The position numbers were made by a program, and so were the translations under genes. Under the pieces are notes generated by a model that worked only from the letters and a program-made list of their open reading frames with translations, made no database searches and had not been told where the DNA came from. This document shows positions 1 to 11,173 of a stretch of DNA of 64,000 nucleotides, in pieces. Source of the DNA: Rhynchosporium graminicola (taxonomy: Eukaryota > Ascomycota > Leotiomycetes > Helotiales > Ploettnerulaceae); assembly GCA_900074885.1 (NCBI GenBank), contig FJUW01000004.1:1-64000 (forward strand). The letters are read 5' to 3'. Numbering within the stretch: position 1 is the first letter of the stretch; every line of letters starts with the position of its first letter.

Positions 1-1749
1 AGATGATCTTTATCGCTTCCGAAATATTATAGTAGCTATTTTTATACTTTAAGTAGCTTCTATTAAGTCGCGAGATAGTATTCCGAGTAACTATTAGTCT
101 ATAGTATGAATTATACGGGTATAGTCTTATACGTAAGTCTTTAATATAAAGACTTCTAATTAGAGTTAAAGTAGAGATTCACGCGAGATATAAGTAATAA
201 CGTTACTAAATTATACGCACTTTAGCCGTATATCAGTAGTCTCTCTAGAGTATAAAGACCTCTCTTTACTACTCTGTTCTCGTTCTTCAGATAATAAACA
301 CTTAGGCTCGTCGTATTTATAATAAGTAGTATAAATACCGGAGAAATAGTCCTAACTAATCAGTAGTAGTAATAGAGAGTTAGTTACTTATAGAATACTC
401 TTTAGAAGAGAGTTTTAGATATTTTTATAGCTATAAGTCTCCTTAGAAGTGCGCTTCCGAGCTAGTAATAGTCGTTTAATAACAGAGATAGAGTTAATAA
501 CAGCTCGAATATTAATAAGAGAGTTAGCTACGCTTCGCTATTCCTCGTACGCTTCCTAGAACTAATTAAGGCGTTCGTTTCGTTCGTTAGCATTATATTA
601 GTAGCGCTAATAAGTATAGTATTTATATAAGTCCTTAATCTCGATCGGAGAGCTATAAACGTTACTAAGAGGAGTATATAGTAGCTAAATAATCTGTCGT
701 TTAGAGGTATCTAAGAGTACTTAATATTCCGAAAGCTAGGTCCTTCCGAGTATAATACTATAGTTTCCGAGAGTAGTAATAAGAAAAGGGGTAAATACCT
801 GAACGCGATAATCTATTATTAAATTAAGTATCGTATAGTAACTAATAGTACTATTATTAATACTATTAAAGCCTTTAATAGGAATTACGTTTAGTAAAAG
901 GTAAATTAAAGGTTTTAAGAAGAAAGAAAAGGATTTAAGAAAAGAATAATTAATAAAATAGTATCTATTAGCTCCAGAATCGAGAAGTGCGGGTAGCTTA
1001 TACGAGAGTCTATTCTTAGTAAGAGTAGTACGTATAGTAAACGATTAACTACTAAGAAGCTTCGTAAGGTTAAGATATCGCATATCTCGTATACTACCTA
1101 GGAAAGAGTCTTTCCCTAGGTGTAATCTTTTACTAGCGGTTTAATATACTCTTAGGCGTTATCGTATGTTTCTTTATTATTATTATCTTCTAGCTTACTA
1201 TTAATATTATTATTAGCGTTAATTATATTAATTCGATATGAAGTATTAGGTCGAGCTAATAATAAGCGTAAGTATAAGGTAGGCGTAAAGTGATAAGGAA
1301 TATTCGCCGGCGATTATATATAAGGCGTATCGTTTCGTGCAGAGTATAGTACTTATTTACTAGTCGTACTAGTGTTCTCAGGCGTAAGAAGACTAATTTA
1401 CGGATAAGAAGAGAAGTTAGTACTATAGCGCTAGGAGGAGGTATTTATAGGGCGTTCCCGAGTCGCGCTAGCTTTAGCTGAAGACTCGGAATAATAAGTC
1501 TTTTCAATAAATTAACCTTAGTCTTAAGCTTATATAGCCTTAATATATTCTTCTAGTATCCTTAACGTTCGGTACTATTAGAAGAGCTATTTCCGTAGCT
1601 ATATAAGTAGCTTCTCTTATAACTCTATTTTCAGAGTCGATTAATTATTTACTCTAGCTTTACGAGCTAGCGTACGAAACTCGTAGTAAAATATCCAGAA
1701 GGTCTACTTATAATCTATCTTTAGCGCGAAGTAACTAGCTCTTATAGTT

Positions 1750-2560
1750 TATTAGTCGTATAGATTAGATAAGAAAGAGACGAGTTAAGTGATTATATCG
1801 AGTGAATCGATTATACTACTTTCTTCGTTATATTCTAGTTCTAAGAATAAGAGTTCTAGGTAAGTTCTAGCTATTCTTTCTATTTAATTAAGTAACTAAT
1901 CTTTATAGTGATCTTCGTTAATAAAGTAGCTAGAGTAGCGCCGGAGGGCGTTATATATCTGCACTTTCTAGAGTTTTAGAGAGTAGTCGATTCTATTAGA
2001 GAGCTTATTTAGAAGGTTCGGTATCTTCTCTATACGCGTAGCGTATAATATTAATAATATTCCTCCGGTAGATTATTCTAAATAAAAATTAATAAGCGTA
2101 AGAGTAGCGTTATCTTCTTTAATTAATAGTAGTAGTATTATACGCGATTAAACGTTATTAAATGATATAGACTTAGTAAAGCGCTAAGTAGTTAACTAGT
2201 ATAATTCTAGGAACTCGTCCTATAACTAGCGTAATTCTATAGATAAGTTAGCGTTTAATTATCTCTCCTCCGCGAGCTTCCTTTCTGCCTCTTATAGCTA
2301 GTAAGCGCGGTCTTCCTATAAGTTACTTATAGTTACTATTAATATAAGAGTATTATCGGGGAGGTTTAGCGACTTAGTAAGTTTATTAATTATAATAAGA
2401 GTTAGGGAGCTTAACTCGGACGAGGCGTCATCGCGAGTACTCTCTATTATAAAGAGAGGTAGGTTATAGCAAGTATTATAAGTCGCTAAAGAATAGAAGG
2501 TAGAGAGAGTCGGAGAACTAGTAGTCGATTTATCGGACTTAAGTTACTTCAGTTTAGGTG
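1750..2560 (-). mobile_element. Ty3/gypsy gag remnant
   Basis: Reading the minus strand through several stops gives a gag-like protein: an E/R/L-rich coiled segment (AEERxLNANLSIELR) followed by a segment starting ATRIEKIPNLLNKLSN and continuing into alternating hydrophobic and charged helices, as in fungal gypsy capsid proteins. It lies directly inside the minus-oriented LTR at 2699-2933, the place expected for gag behind a 5' LTR. The stops fit TGG to TAG and CAA/CAG to TAA/TAG changes. The element would continue off the left edge or into unassigned sequence at 1-1750. Family assignment is inference from partial similarity. Confidence 0.5.
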
Positions 2561-2698
2561 CTATTCTTTAAGTTTATACTTAGTATAAGCTTTCTCTATA
2601 TAGTATAGTCTCCTGCGTTTAGTAGCTCTAGGCATAGAGGTATAATATAAGTAGATATTTACTATCTTCTTAGACGTAAGTAAAAGAGTTATAGATAA

Positions 2699-2933
2699 TA
2701 TGACGCTTACTCTAGAAAGGTCTTAAAACTACCTAAGTAATAAGACTTTATATTACTATAAATATAAAGTAGTAAGAATTACTTAAGAATCTATAACTAA
2801 GGAGTAAAGAAGTAAAGAGGGAAGGGAAGTATATATATAAAAAGGGGCCCCTAAACTCTACTCGTATAATCTCGCTTAGCAGTAAGTGTTTCTACTAATA
2901 GGGAGAAACCTCCAAACCTGACCAGTCGTCATA
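2699..2933 (-). repeat. LTR, minus orientation (copy A)
   Basis: This 235-bp segment is an inverted copy of 4056-4290. Its ends form the short inverted repeat TATGACG...CGTCATA, consistent with an ancestral TGTGACG...CGTCACA LTR. Differences from the other copy are mainly transitions, as RIP would make. It contains a short GC island (GGGGCCCCTAAACTC) near its middle. No target duplication is visible: flanking pentamers are GATAA and TTCAG. Confidence 0.7.
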
Positions 2934-4055
2934 TTCAGTAAATAAGCAATTAGTATTCTATACTGAAAGACCTCCGATACGCGCGACCTTATAAAGCTTT
3001 ACTTATACTACGTATACTGCTATTTCGGAGCTCTATTAATAATTACCTCTAATAGAGAGCTTTAATTCATTTCCTGTTTTTGGACTATAGTTATTATAAT
3101 TCTCGGCACTAAAAGATAGCTTTCTATAGTAGACTACTTATAAATAAATAGCTAAATAAAGATCTATAACTAATATCTCTAACGTAGATTACGACCTTTT
3201 ATCTCTTACTATTAAGATAACTAGTCGGAATTCTTACTTATTATAGATTACGCCTAGATAACTCTCCCTTACGAATCCCTTAGAAGTCTCTTACAATTTG
3301 AAGTAATTTATAGATATATACCCCGCGTTAATTAGAATTAGAAAGACCTACCTGACTCTACTACGCCTACTAATAAGTTGAATACTTAGTAAGCTCTAGA
3401 CTACGCTAATCGCCTGCGCGATACTTAGACTACTACTCAATTAAGCCTCTAATATATATAAGCTAAGATATCCTAATCCTATAATCGCTCACGCTATAAA
3501 GTCGACTTTACTATAGACGACATTATCTAGCTAGATATACGCTACTTTATAAGTACTCGACCTAGTAAAAAACTCGACTTCCCGACTAATAGACCCTTCC
3601 GTGTAATTGAAAAGGTCAGAAGCTCTTATCGCTTAGAGCTCCCTGCTAGTATAAAAGTATATAACGTATTCCCTGCTACTAAGCTACAGAAGTATCTAAA
3701 CGACCCCTTACTAGGATAAACCTTACTACTACTACCTATTAATATCACTAGTAATAATGAATAGGAGATCGAAGATATACTTACGTGCTATAAGCAGCGT
3801 AATAGCCTTTTATACCGAGTTTCCTAGTTAAATCAAGACGTTAATCTTATATAGTACGATACTATAGATATTAAATACGCTCCCGCTAAGCTGTAATAAT
3901 TCCACTTTAATAACCTAACGTAAGCTAGACCTCCTGCTAAACTACCTAATTAGCTGAAAGCTTTCTACGATAGAATTAATAATTATAACTACCTTAATAG
4001 TAATAAGGAGATAGACTAACGCTCGAGGGCAAGCTTTTTTCAGAGGGGGGAGAAA
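2934..4055 (+). mobile_element. Ty3/gypsy pol 3' end: integrase C-terminus and chromodomain
   Basis: Plus-strand translation with stops ignored gives a classic gypsy C-terminus: ISTRPSKKLDFP, then the GPY/F-type module (RPFRVIEKVRSSYRLELPAS, KVYNVFPATKLQKYLNDPL), then a chromodomain (EIEDILTCYKQRNSLLYRVS) ending in an ARPPAKLPN tail. It ends at a polypurine tract (CAGAGGGGGGAGAAA, 4041-4055) directly before an LTR, so the 3' end of a chromovirus-type element is preserved here. The first 500 bp are less clear. Dead by RIP. Confidence 0.75.
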
Positions 4056-4290
4056 TATAACGACTAGTCAGGTTTAGAGGTCTCTCCCTATTAGTAGAAA
4101 CACTTACTACTAAGCGAGATTACACGAGTAGAGTTTAGGGGCCCCTTTTCATATATATACTTCTATTCTCTCTTTACTTCTTCACTCCTTAGTTATAGAT
4201 TCTCAAGTGATTCTTACTACTTCATATTTATAGTAATATGAGGTCTTATTACTCAGGTAGTTTTGAGACCTTTCTAGAGCAAGCGTCACA
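4056..4290 (+). repeat. 3' LTR, plus orientation (copy B)
   Basis: Begins TATAACGAC right after a polypurine tract and ends GCGTCACA. It is the inverted partner of 2699-2933, so two elements of one family, or two halves of a rearranged one, stand head to head here. The LTR ends resemble those of the right-flank element (TATGACGAC...CGTTACA), suggesting related families. The next pentamer is TATAC; no target duplication is visible. Confidence 0.7.
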
Positions 4291-4299
4291 TATACCTCC

Positions 4300-5720
4300 C
4301 CTTGAAAAATTTAAAGCTCTATCTACGGAGACTTATTAGTCGTCGAAGCTAGTAATAGTCGAGCTAATATCCCCTTCAGAAGCTTATAAGAAGATATACT
4401 AGGATAAGGATATTATTAGGTTCCTTATCTATAGTATCTATCTAGATAATATAGATCGTATAAGGAAAAGATCCTTAGAGCTCCAATATAAGAAATATAA
4501 GCAAGAGCATAAGGTATTATAATATAGATAGAGAGAAGTATATAAATATTATCTTATACTAAGATAAGTCGGAGAAGCTTTAATAAAAGCTTATAATAAG
4601 GGAGGATATTTTATATTAACTATTACTACTAGAAGACTTATAGGCGTCTATTAGCTTATATTCACTAAGGATATTACTCTATATATTACAAAGTATCTTT
4701 AATACGCGAAATACGGCCTAGCTCAGAAGTTAGTACTACTATCCTAGATTATAGTCTTTATACTAATAGAACTACTTAGGGCAGATTTCTATAGACCTTT
4801 CATGTAACTGCTTAAGAGTTATAGATACTTTCTTATTATTATAGACTACTTCTCCTAGCTAGTTTAGGCCTTTCCTTATGCAGTAGCTAATTCGGAATAT
4901 ATTAAGATATTTCTAGATATACTCTTTAAGATAGATAGTATACCTATTAGCTTTTATATTAATCCTAGAAATCACTTAGATAAGAAATTAGAAATCATAT
5001 TAGTAAGAAAGGTATTTTATAGCTTAACTTACCCTTAGCTTCTAAGAAGTCTACGGGTATAGTAGAGAAGGCTATTAATTTAGTCTAGTAAGCTATAACT
5101 AAGACCGGTCCTAACTATACTATTAAGCTCTAAAAAGTAGTATTTGAAATGAATTTAAGAGATATTAGGTTCCTTAGGTATTCCCCTTTCTATATATACC
5201 GTAGGTACTAGCCTAGGTCAGAAGTGGACCTCGCCTTTCTAGTATATTATATTAGAGTAACTTATTAAGAGCTAGGTATATAAGGATTCCCGGATATACT
5301 TTAGGGAGCTAATAATAAGGAGAATAAAGAAGAGGAAGATAAGGTATTAGAGTATATTAAGATATAAGTTACTAAATTAGAATAAGTAGATATAGCCTTA
5401 TACATAGAGAGAATACGACGGAAAGAGATATATAATCTAAGAGTATCTAGAAGATAATATCTAAGGATTAGCTTTATAGTTATACTCTATAATTATACTA
5501 TAGCTAGGTAAAAGCTACGTCTAAGCTAGAGAGGTCTTTTCGTGATCTCTAGTATAAGTAGTAAATATAGCAAATCGTATACCTTATAGCAAATCGACGG
5601 AATACTAATACTATAATACTTCTATATCGATTAAATAAAGCCCTTTTATCTGCGAAAGTTATACCTTATGAATAGACAGGAGGAAAGACTACTATTATAT
5701 CAAAACCTTAGGACTAAGAA
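4300..5720 (+). mobile_element. Second gypsy-like remnant with integrase core
   Basis: Plus-strand translation gives a retroviral-type integrase: RADFYRPFMxLLKSYRYFLI followed by IDYFSxLVxAFPYAVANSEY and FYINPRNHLDKKLE, the region that carries the D..D of the DDE core, then a C-terminal part (MNxREIRFLRYSPFYIYRRY-like). The reading is interrupted by many stops. It differs from the chromodomain element to its left. What follows to about 6000 may be its 3' end, but I could not define an LTR. Confidence 0.55.
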
Positions 5721-6150
5721 GGGTAAATATTCTCTGCTAGTAGAGCTTAGAACAGGTCGAAAGATAGAGGTTATAGCTAGAGATTCTATACTAGGGGTAT
5801 AGCAGTAGGAGTAGGGAGTTTAATAATATATATAGAAGTTTAGGAGTTATAGATTATAGAGTTAAGATATATAGGTATAAGGTCCTAGTATAAGATAGAG
5901 ATATTCTCTATCTCGAAGGGGAGTTATCTGAAGGGAGTTTTAGGAGTATATAGCTTTCGAGATATATATTTACAGGTGTTATATAGCATGTTATAGTCCA
6001 GAAAAGGGGTCTCGGGGGCGAGACTTATATAGTAGTAGACTTGTGATATCACTAGATTTCCACCTAGCTAGTAGCGCATAGACCTCTCTCTTCTATAGAT
6101 TACTCTCAAGGTTTCTAAACCTTCTCTAGAATATAACTACGCTTCTCAAG

Positions 6151-7344
6151 AGGTACTGCACCGACACCTTTTCTGTTGGCAACTCCCTATATAGTGGCAA
6201 GTTTGAAGTGAACCACGTGCCGAAAACACAGATATTATACACAAATGCAGCAAAAACACTATTGGCCTCTCGTTAGGGCTTTTTATCGACAAGTCTGGCC
6301 ATAACTAATCGCCTAAGTCCCTTTGCCACTGAAGCTTGTTACGAGTCTCTTCATTAGTATCGGGCTCCTGATACTAATCATTGCTACTTTGATACTCAAA
6401 GTGTATCCTGCACGTCTGATGCCAGTCCCGGACATCATCTGGCATCAGGCTTATCGGTGAAGCAGCATATTCCACCTCGTGTGTATCTCAGGCTTCAACG
6501 TGAAGCGACACATCGTAAGTAAGAATATGTTCACATACCCTCCTTAAAAGCTGTTCAGCTTTCTCCAGTACCCAGGATCCAAAAGATACAAAAATTCCCG
6601 CATTCCACAAGTAGTACCTTCCATAATTGGCCCTCGAGAGTACAGCTTACTCCGCGGTGGACAGTCGCTTATTCTTGCTTCATTTGAAGCAGACAGGAGC
6701 TCAGACAGCGGTTCATCACGGTAGTTTTTCATTCATGGCTGAACGGCCACGGGATAATACCGGTCTTGGACTCGCCCATGACCATGATGGCGCTTGAGGA
6801 TGGCGAGGACGGGAAACGTTTTTAGCGACATTTCACTACAGGCAAGTCAACAAGGGACCCTGTATTGATTATTGAAATCTCTCAATGAGATTCGATCCAA
6901 GGTATACTCTCGCAAGTGATACTTGGACCCGTTTCCAGGTCTCCCAGGTCTCCAACCTCTCGAATCATACATATGTTATAACATCCTTTCGCACGAAACA
7001 CTTCAATAAACGCGTCCCCTGATAGTGTTCTTCCTAGAATGATATCAAGTTCGAAATCGTCAGAGACTTAGCCGAGATTCGCTTGGCTGTTGTCAGAATT
7101 CTGGTTATGCATGCGGCCTACTGGACTGAGAAGTACCCGGGCCTACGTTAATTTGGCTTAGCACTTCGAGTTCTCGGTGCGCCCTACACCTAAATTGGTA
7201 GTCTGTCACTGATACTTTCTGTCCGCTGTCAATTTTCACATACAATTAAACAGACTTCCTTCAGTCCAGTCAGAAGGAAGCAGGAGAAATCAAGAAGGCT
7301 CTTGACCTCCGTCAGTGTCATAAGTCGCTTATAGAATAGACTCT
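6151..7344. other. Intergenic, no gene recognised
   Basis: Normal base composition returns here after the RIP block. Frames are short and none resembles a known protein. It is presumably the upstream region of the transporter relic at 7345. Confidence 0.6.
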
Positions 7345-8799
7345 ATGGAACTCCAAACTCGTGGAGTACTCCCACCTTTAAATATCCAAGAAGAGCAGCT
7401 CGAGAATGATTCACATGATCTAAACATCATTGAGCAGAGTCTCGTACCAGCGGATGGAGGTATCGCAGCATGGAAACTCCGAGCAGTTGCTTTTGTATTT
7501 GAAGCTTTATCATGGGGTTAGTTGCATACAGATTTCAGGTTCCTTGCGTCTTGCAGTTCTCATTGACATTTTAATGCCAAGCTTCCCATGATCTTTTGGG
7601 GTGTTCCAGAACTACTATTCGAAGCAGCCACAATTTGCCAACAGCCCCTTCATCTCTATCGTTGGCACTGTTGCGTCTGGTATTTCGTACTTAGGTGCAC
7701 CGCTCATCACACCTGTAATCAAGCGATACCCCAGATACCAGAGGCATATGATTTGGTTCGGATGTAAGTTATCTCACCAATAACTTTATCATATCTGATT
7801 CATGCACTAACAAATCTTCCGAAAGGTCCTCTCTGTATTTTCGGCCTCGTAGCTGGCTCTTTCGCGACAACTCTACCAAATCTCATTTTCACACAAGGCG
7901 TCATGTACGGAGTGGGTTTTCTTATTTTATACTACCCAATTATATCATTCGTAAACAAATTCTGGATTGCTCGCCGTGGGATGGCTTACGGCATCCTCTG
8001 TGCCTCCTCCGGGGTATCAGGCATCGTAATGCCCTTTGCCGTTGAAGCTCTTCTCGCAAAATATAGCTACCAAACCACTTTACGGATCATAGCCATCGGA
8101 CTCGTCGTGTTGACAGGCCCTTTGATCCATCTATTGAAGGGGAGATTGCCCCCCAGCGCTAGTACCGCAGCTGAAAAATCGGACTGGCAAGCTTTATGAT
8201 CGCCAGTATTTTGGGTATATTGTACCAGCAATGTCGTCCAAGGACTTGGATACTTCTTCCCCTCGCTCTATTTATCTTCTTATGCAACAGCTATCGGGCT
8301 AAATGGCGCGCAAGGTGCGCTCGTCCTTGCACTCCTAAGCGTCTCGCAAGTCCTGGGACAGTCCAGCTGTGGGCATCTCTCGGACAAACGGGTACCACTG
8401 AACCTGCTGATTTTGGTTTCCACGCTTGTCTCTGGACTTGCTACACTCGTGCTTTGGGGTATAGCCCAATCTTTGACCGCATTGGTCATATTTGCATTGA
8501 TTTATGGATTCTTTGGAGCGGGATATTTTGCCATGTGGGCTCGGTTGGGAAGCGCAGTAAGCGAGGAGCCTACTGCAGCGTTGGCGACATTCAGTCTATT
8601 TTGTTCCGGAAAAGGCCTGGGAAATGTGGCGGCAGGACCGTTGAGCGCGGCCTTAATCAGGAAAGGTGTTGTGGTTGGGAGCTATGGTATCAAGAGGTAT
8701 AGATCTGTTATTGTGTTCACAGGCAGCTGCATGCTTGGAAGTGCAGTCAGTGTTGGAGCTTGGTGGGTGAAAGGAAAGTGGCCGAGGAGCCTGATGTGA
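7345..8799 (+). pseudogene. MFS monocarboxylate-type transporter, broken by stops
   Basis: The frames at 7345-7516, 7583-7763 and 7826-8799 together read as a fungal monocarboxylate-type major facilitator: DGGIAAWKLRAVAFVFEALS, SFGVFQNYYSKQPQF, GTVASGISYLGAP, RRGMAYGILCASSGVSG, GLGYFFPSLYLSSYATAIG, NGAQGALVLALLSVSQVLGQ and FFGAGYFAMWARLGSAVS. Intron 2 (7764-7825, GTAAGT..AAAG) is normal. Two TGA codons sit in frame: 7589-7591, where relatives have Leu/Met in WGFPLSFGVF, and 8197-8199, where they have Lys/Arg before NP/SPLFWVY. The donor of intron 1 at 7517 leaves phase 1, but the only nearby AG (7580-7581) gives the wrong phase, implying a lost base or an AG to AA change. Everything else is well conserved, so the decay is recent. 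A live spliced form or sequencing error is possible but would need three corrections. Confidence 0.8.
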
Positions 8800-9095
8800 T
8801 TATTCTCTGGGCTACAACTTGATGTCAGCCACCAGATCGGCCGCAATATGTTGTGGAGCTAAAGGTTTACAAGTCATAAACTCAGAGCCTAACAAACTTT
8901 GGCGCAGGACAACGACGAGACTGGGACATTTCGAAAGTTATGCACGCCAAGACGTCACTTTGGCAGCAAGTCCTTCGACCGGCAGCTGAGCTCGAGATAA
9001 TTAAACGTAAAGCGTAGCATTGTTGGTACAGATCATAATACTGTACATGATCTGTAAATGGATACATTTCATTCAATGCTCGGATAAAACCGGAG
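8800..9095. other. Tail-to-tail intergenic spacer
   Basis: This 296-bp spacer lies between the stop of the transporter relic (plus) and the stop of the bZIP gene (minus). It should hold both 3' ends; I see no other feature. Confidence 0.6.
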
Positions 9096-10759
9096 CTAAC
9101 CTCTATTCATCTCCTCAATCTTAACGCCCGTCAGGTCATCATAGTCCGTAAACCTCACTGCGCTTCGTAACTCCGGATACGTAGTCGAGAAAGGCCGATC
9201 GAAACTCCAATTATCTAGAACATTGCAATGGTCCCAGAAGTCTTTCGTAACACTAACACCATCCTTTCCCCAGCAGATCGCATGAAGAAAATCCCTGTTC
9301 CAGTTGCAATTGATGCTCAATATGAAGGCGTAAATAAAATCCTCATTGGCATACCTGTCCATGTCTGCAATCACCATCTCCCTAAGTTTGGGAGATCCAA
9401 GGGCACATATCCAAACTGCGTGCAATGTGCTCCGTTGCGCAAATACTGGAATCGAGTGAGAAGGGATTCTGGCGTACGATTCATAGTCGTTCATGATTTG
9501 CCACTGGTAGACTGGATACATCCTAGAATTCGACAAATCGACATCAGTTGTTGACTTTCAAAAACTTTAAGACAAGTTGCAAGATTTAGCAGCCAGGCAT
9601 CAATGTAGAAGCAGTAAACGTTGAAACTTACACCAATAGCGCACCAAGCTTATCAATAAGTGATCGGTAGGTCATTCGCTTGAGAAGATCGCAAAGAACA
9701 CGCGAAACAGGATGCGCAAGGTGTGATAAGTGTGGTGCTATTAACACATTGACGTTAGGGATCAGCGGTCCGATAGCGACTGATCTGCTGGCACCCTCAC
9801 TAAGAAGCTTCTTCTGTGTTTCGATGAGACCATACAACAATTTGTCGACCGGAGAGGTAGGTTCCTGTAACCGCAGTGGGAGCTCCCAGGCATGCACTGA
9901 CGGCTGCTTCAAGAACGATGGAGGTATGAAGTAGGGGTGTAAAGCGACACCTTGAGGTGTAGGAGATCTGGCTGGAGGGGAAGCAGAACCAAATTCCAGT
10001 TCTATCCGCCTCCTTGTCCTTTTCGTATTCGACTTGTAAGCTGAAAGTGCAGTGCTTGGCTCAGTTGATGAATCAGTAGATTCAGCAAGTAAAGGTATCG
10101 GGATACCGGTTGGAACAGCAATTCGTGTGTCTCTAGACTTGACAGTAATGGGGGTCGAGCGTGGTGGGATTGGTTGCTGTGTTGGATCTATCCTGATTTG
10201 TGGCAATGTCGAGGGCAGGATAGGTTTGCTCGCAACTAATCAACCCATTTAGCTACAGGCAACCTTCACGCCGACTGGGAAGGCGGAACAGATTGCGGAT
10301 AATTCAGTATGCACGCCAAAATTTATTGTACCAAAGGGGCGAGAAAGCAGACGTACAAGTTTTCTTCGTAATGCTTGCACTACTAGCGATAGCTGCTTTC
10401 AAATTTCTTAATTCCTCTTCTAGCTGTGTATTTTTGTGTTGGGCCAACTCAAGCTCCGATTTTTGATTTTCTAAATGCCGTATTCGTTCCTCCAAGCTCT
10501 CAATATGGTTTCGCGTTTTCTGTCTTAATATTTGCTGAGATTTGCGGTCAGCGGCCCTTTTACGAGCAAGTTGTTCCTCATTCAGTTTATCAACACTGCG
10601 ACTTGCTAGGAGCCATATATGTCAGCAAAAAATCACCTACACAACGCCGTACTGAAGCAGGCACGATCTGGTTCGATGCATGACATCCATACCTTTGCTG
10701 GGTCTTATAGAACCCACTTCAACCCCATCTCTCGGGACATCTCGATGTTCATCTGCCAT
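9096..10759 (-). CDS. bZIP transcription factor with DUF3425 domain
   Basis: Proposed exons on the minus strand are 10693-10759, 10357-10605, 9632-10235 and 9096-9522; the phases join exactly and give 448 residues. Introns are 87, 121 and 109 bp, and the first has a CTGAC branch site before CTAG. After a short leader comes a basic region (EEQLARKRAADRKSQQILRQ, about residues 32-51) running into a leucine-zipper coiled coil (ESLEERIRHLENQKSELELA). The last 150 residues match the fungal DUF3425 region (YPVYQWQIMNDYESYARIPS, TLHAVWICALGSPKLREMVI), ending in an acidic tail. Such proteins are nuclear DNA-binding regulators; the target is unknown. I chose ATG 10759 because relatives have short leaders, but an in-frame ATG at 10840 is possible. 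It faces the broken transporter tail to tail. Confidence 0.8.
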
Positions 10760-10900
10760 GTGCCCCTCAGCGGGGCCTGGGACCGAAGGGCTCTGGTAAG
10801 AATTGGTTTGTAGAAGAAATGGGCTCCTCATAATCGTCAAAAATGCGTCTTACATGCATGGACAGTCGAACTGGCCAGTCGAAGCATCTCATGCAAGTGT

Positions 10901-11173
10901 TCAGTCGTACGCATTTGATGGAAGAGAGGGACTAGACGTCGAAATAAAGGTGGAGCGCATAGATATGAGGGAAAGGATGCCTTCCATAGTAGGGCCTGAG
11001 CTAACCCATTGAAGGTCGTTATCCTGGATCTGTGCTGGGATGGGGGATGCGGAGATGGTCTTCAACTCTCTATCGCGCTCGACCGGAGATATCTGATTTG
11101 GTGATCTCCGAAGACTAGTGCTTTTAGCTGGAAACCAATGAAGAACTCGATCTCGGGACGTCCAGTAGTCCAC
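10901..11173 (-). CDS. Hypothetical 90-residue ORF upstream of bZIP gene
   Basis: A single open frame of 90 residues on the same strand as, and upstream of, the bZIP gene. It is Ser/Pro/Arg-rich with no signal peptide, membrane segment or familiar motif. It could be an upstream reading frame in a long bZIP leader, a separate small gene or chance. I do not recognise it. Confidence 0.2.
   Translation of the reverse strand: MDYWTSRDRVLHWFPAKSTSLRRSPNQISPVERDRELKTISASPIPAQIQDNDLQWVSSGPTMEGILSLISMRSTFISTSSPSLPSNAYD

Larger units (their letters stand above)
1..6150. repeat. RIP-degraded retrotransposon block (left flank)
   Basis: The sequence is rich in TpA, and CpA/TpG are rare while CpG persists; this is the expected product of repeat-induced point mutation (CpA to TpA on both strands). 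No open frame of useful length exists, yet translation through the stops shows Ty3/gypsy gag, integrase and chromodomain pieces, listed separately. Roughly 1-1750 is of the same composition but I could not assign it. Composition returns to normal near 6150, where CpA and TpG become frequent. The boundary is judged by eye and may be off by 100 bp or so. Confidence 0.85.

Noticed and set aside
7589..8199. Recoding of TGA as an amino acid
   Set aside because: A nuclear gene of an ascomycete, no recoding element seen, and housekeeping genes here use TGA as a stop; decay or error is simpler.
8196..8702. 168-residue plus-strand ORF
   Set aside because: It overlaps the transporter frame, which has clear MFS motifs; this one is Cys/Trp-rich without family features and is a shadow.
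9228..9554. 108-residue plus-strand ORF
   Set aside because: It is antisense to the last exon and intron of the bZIP gene and has no motif of its own.
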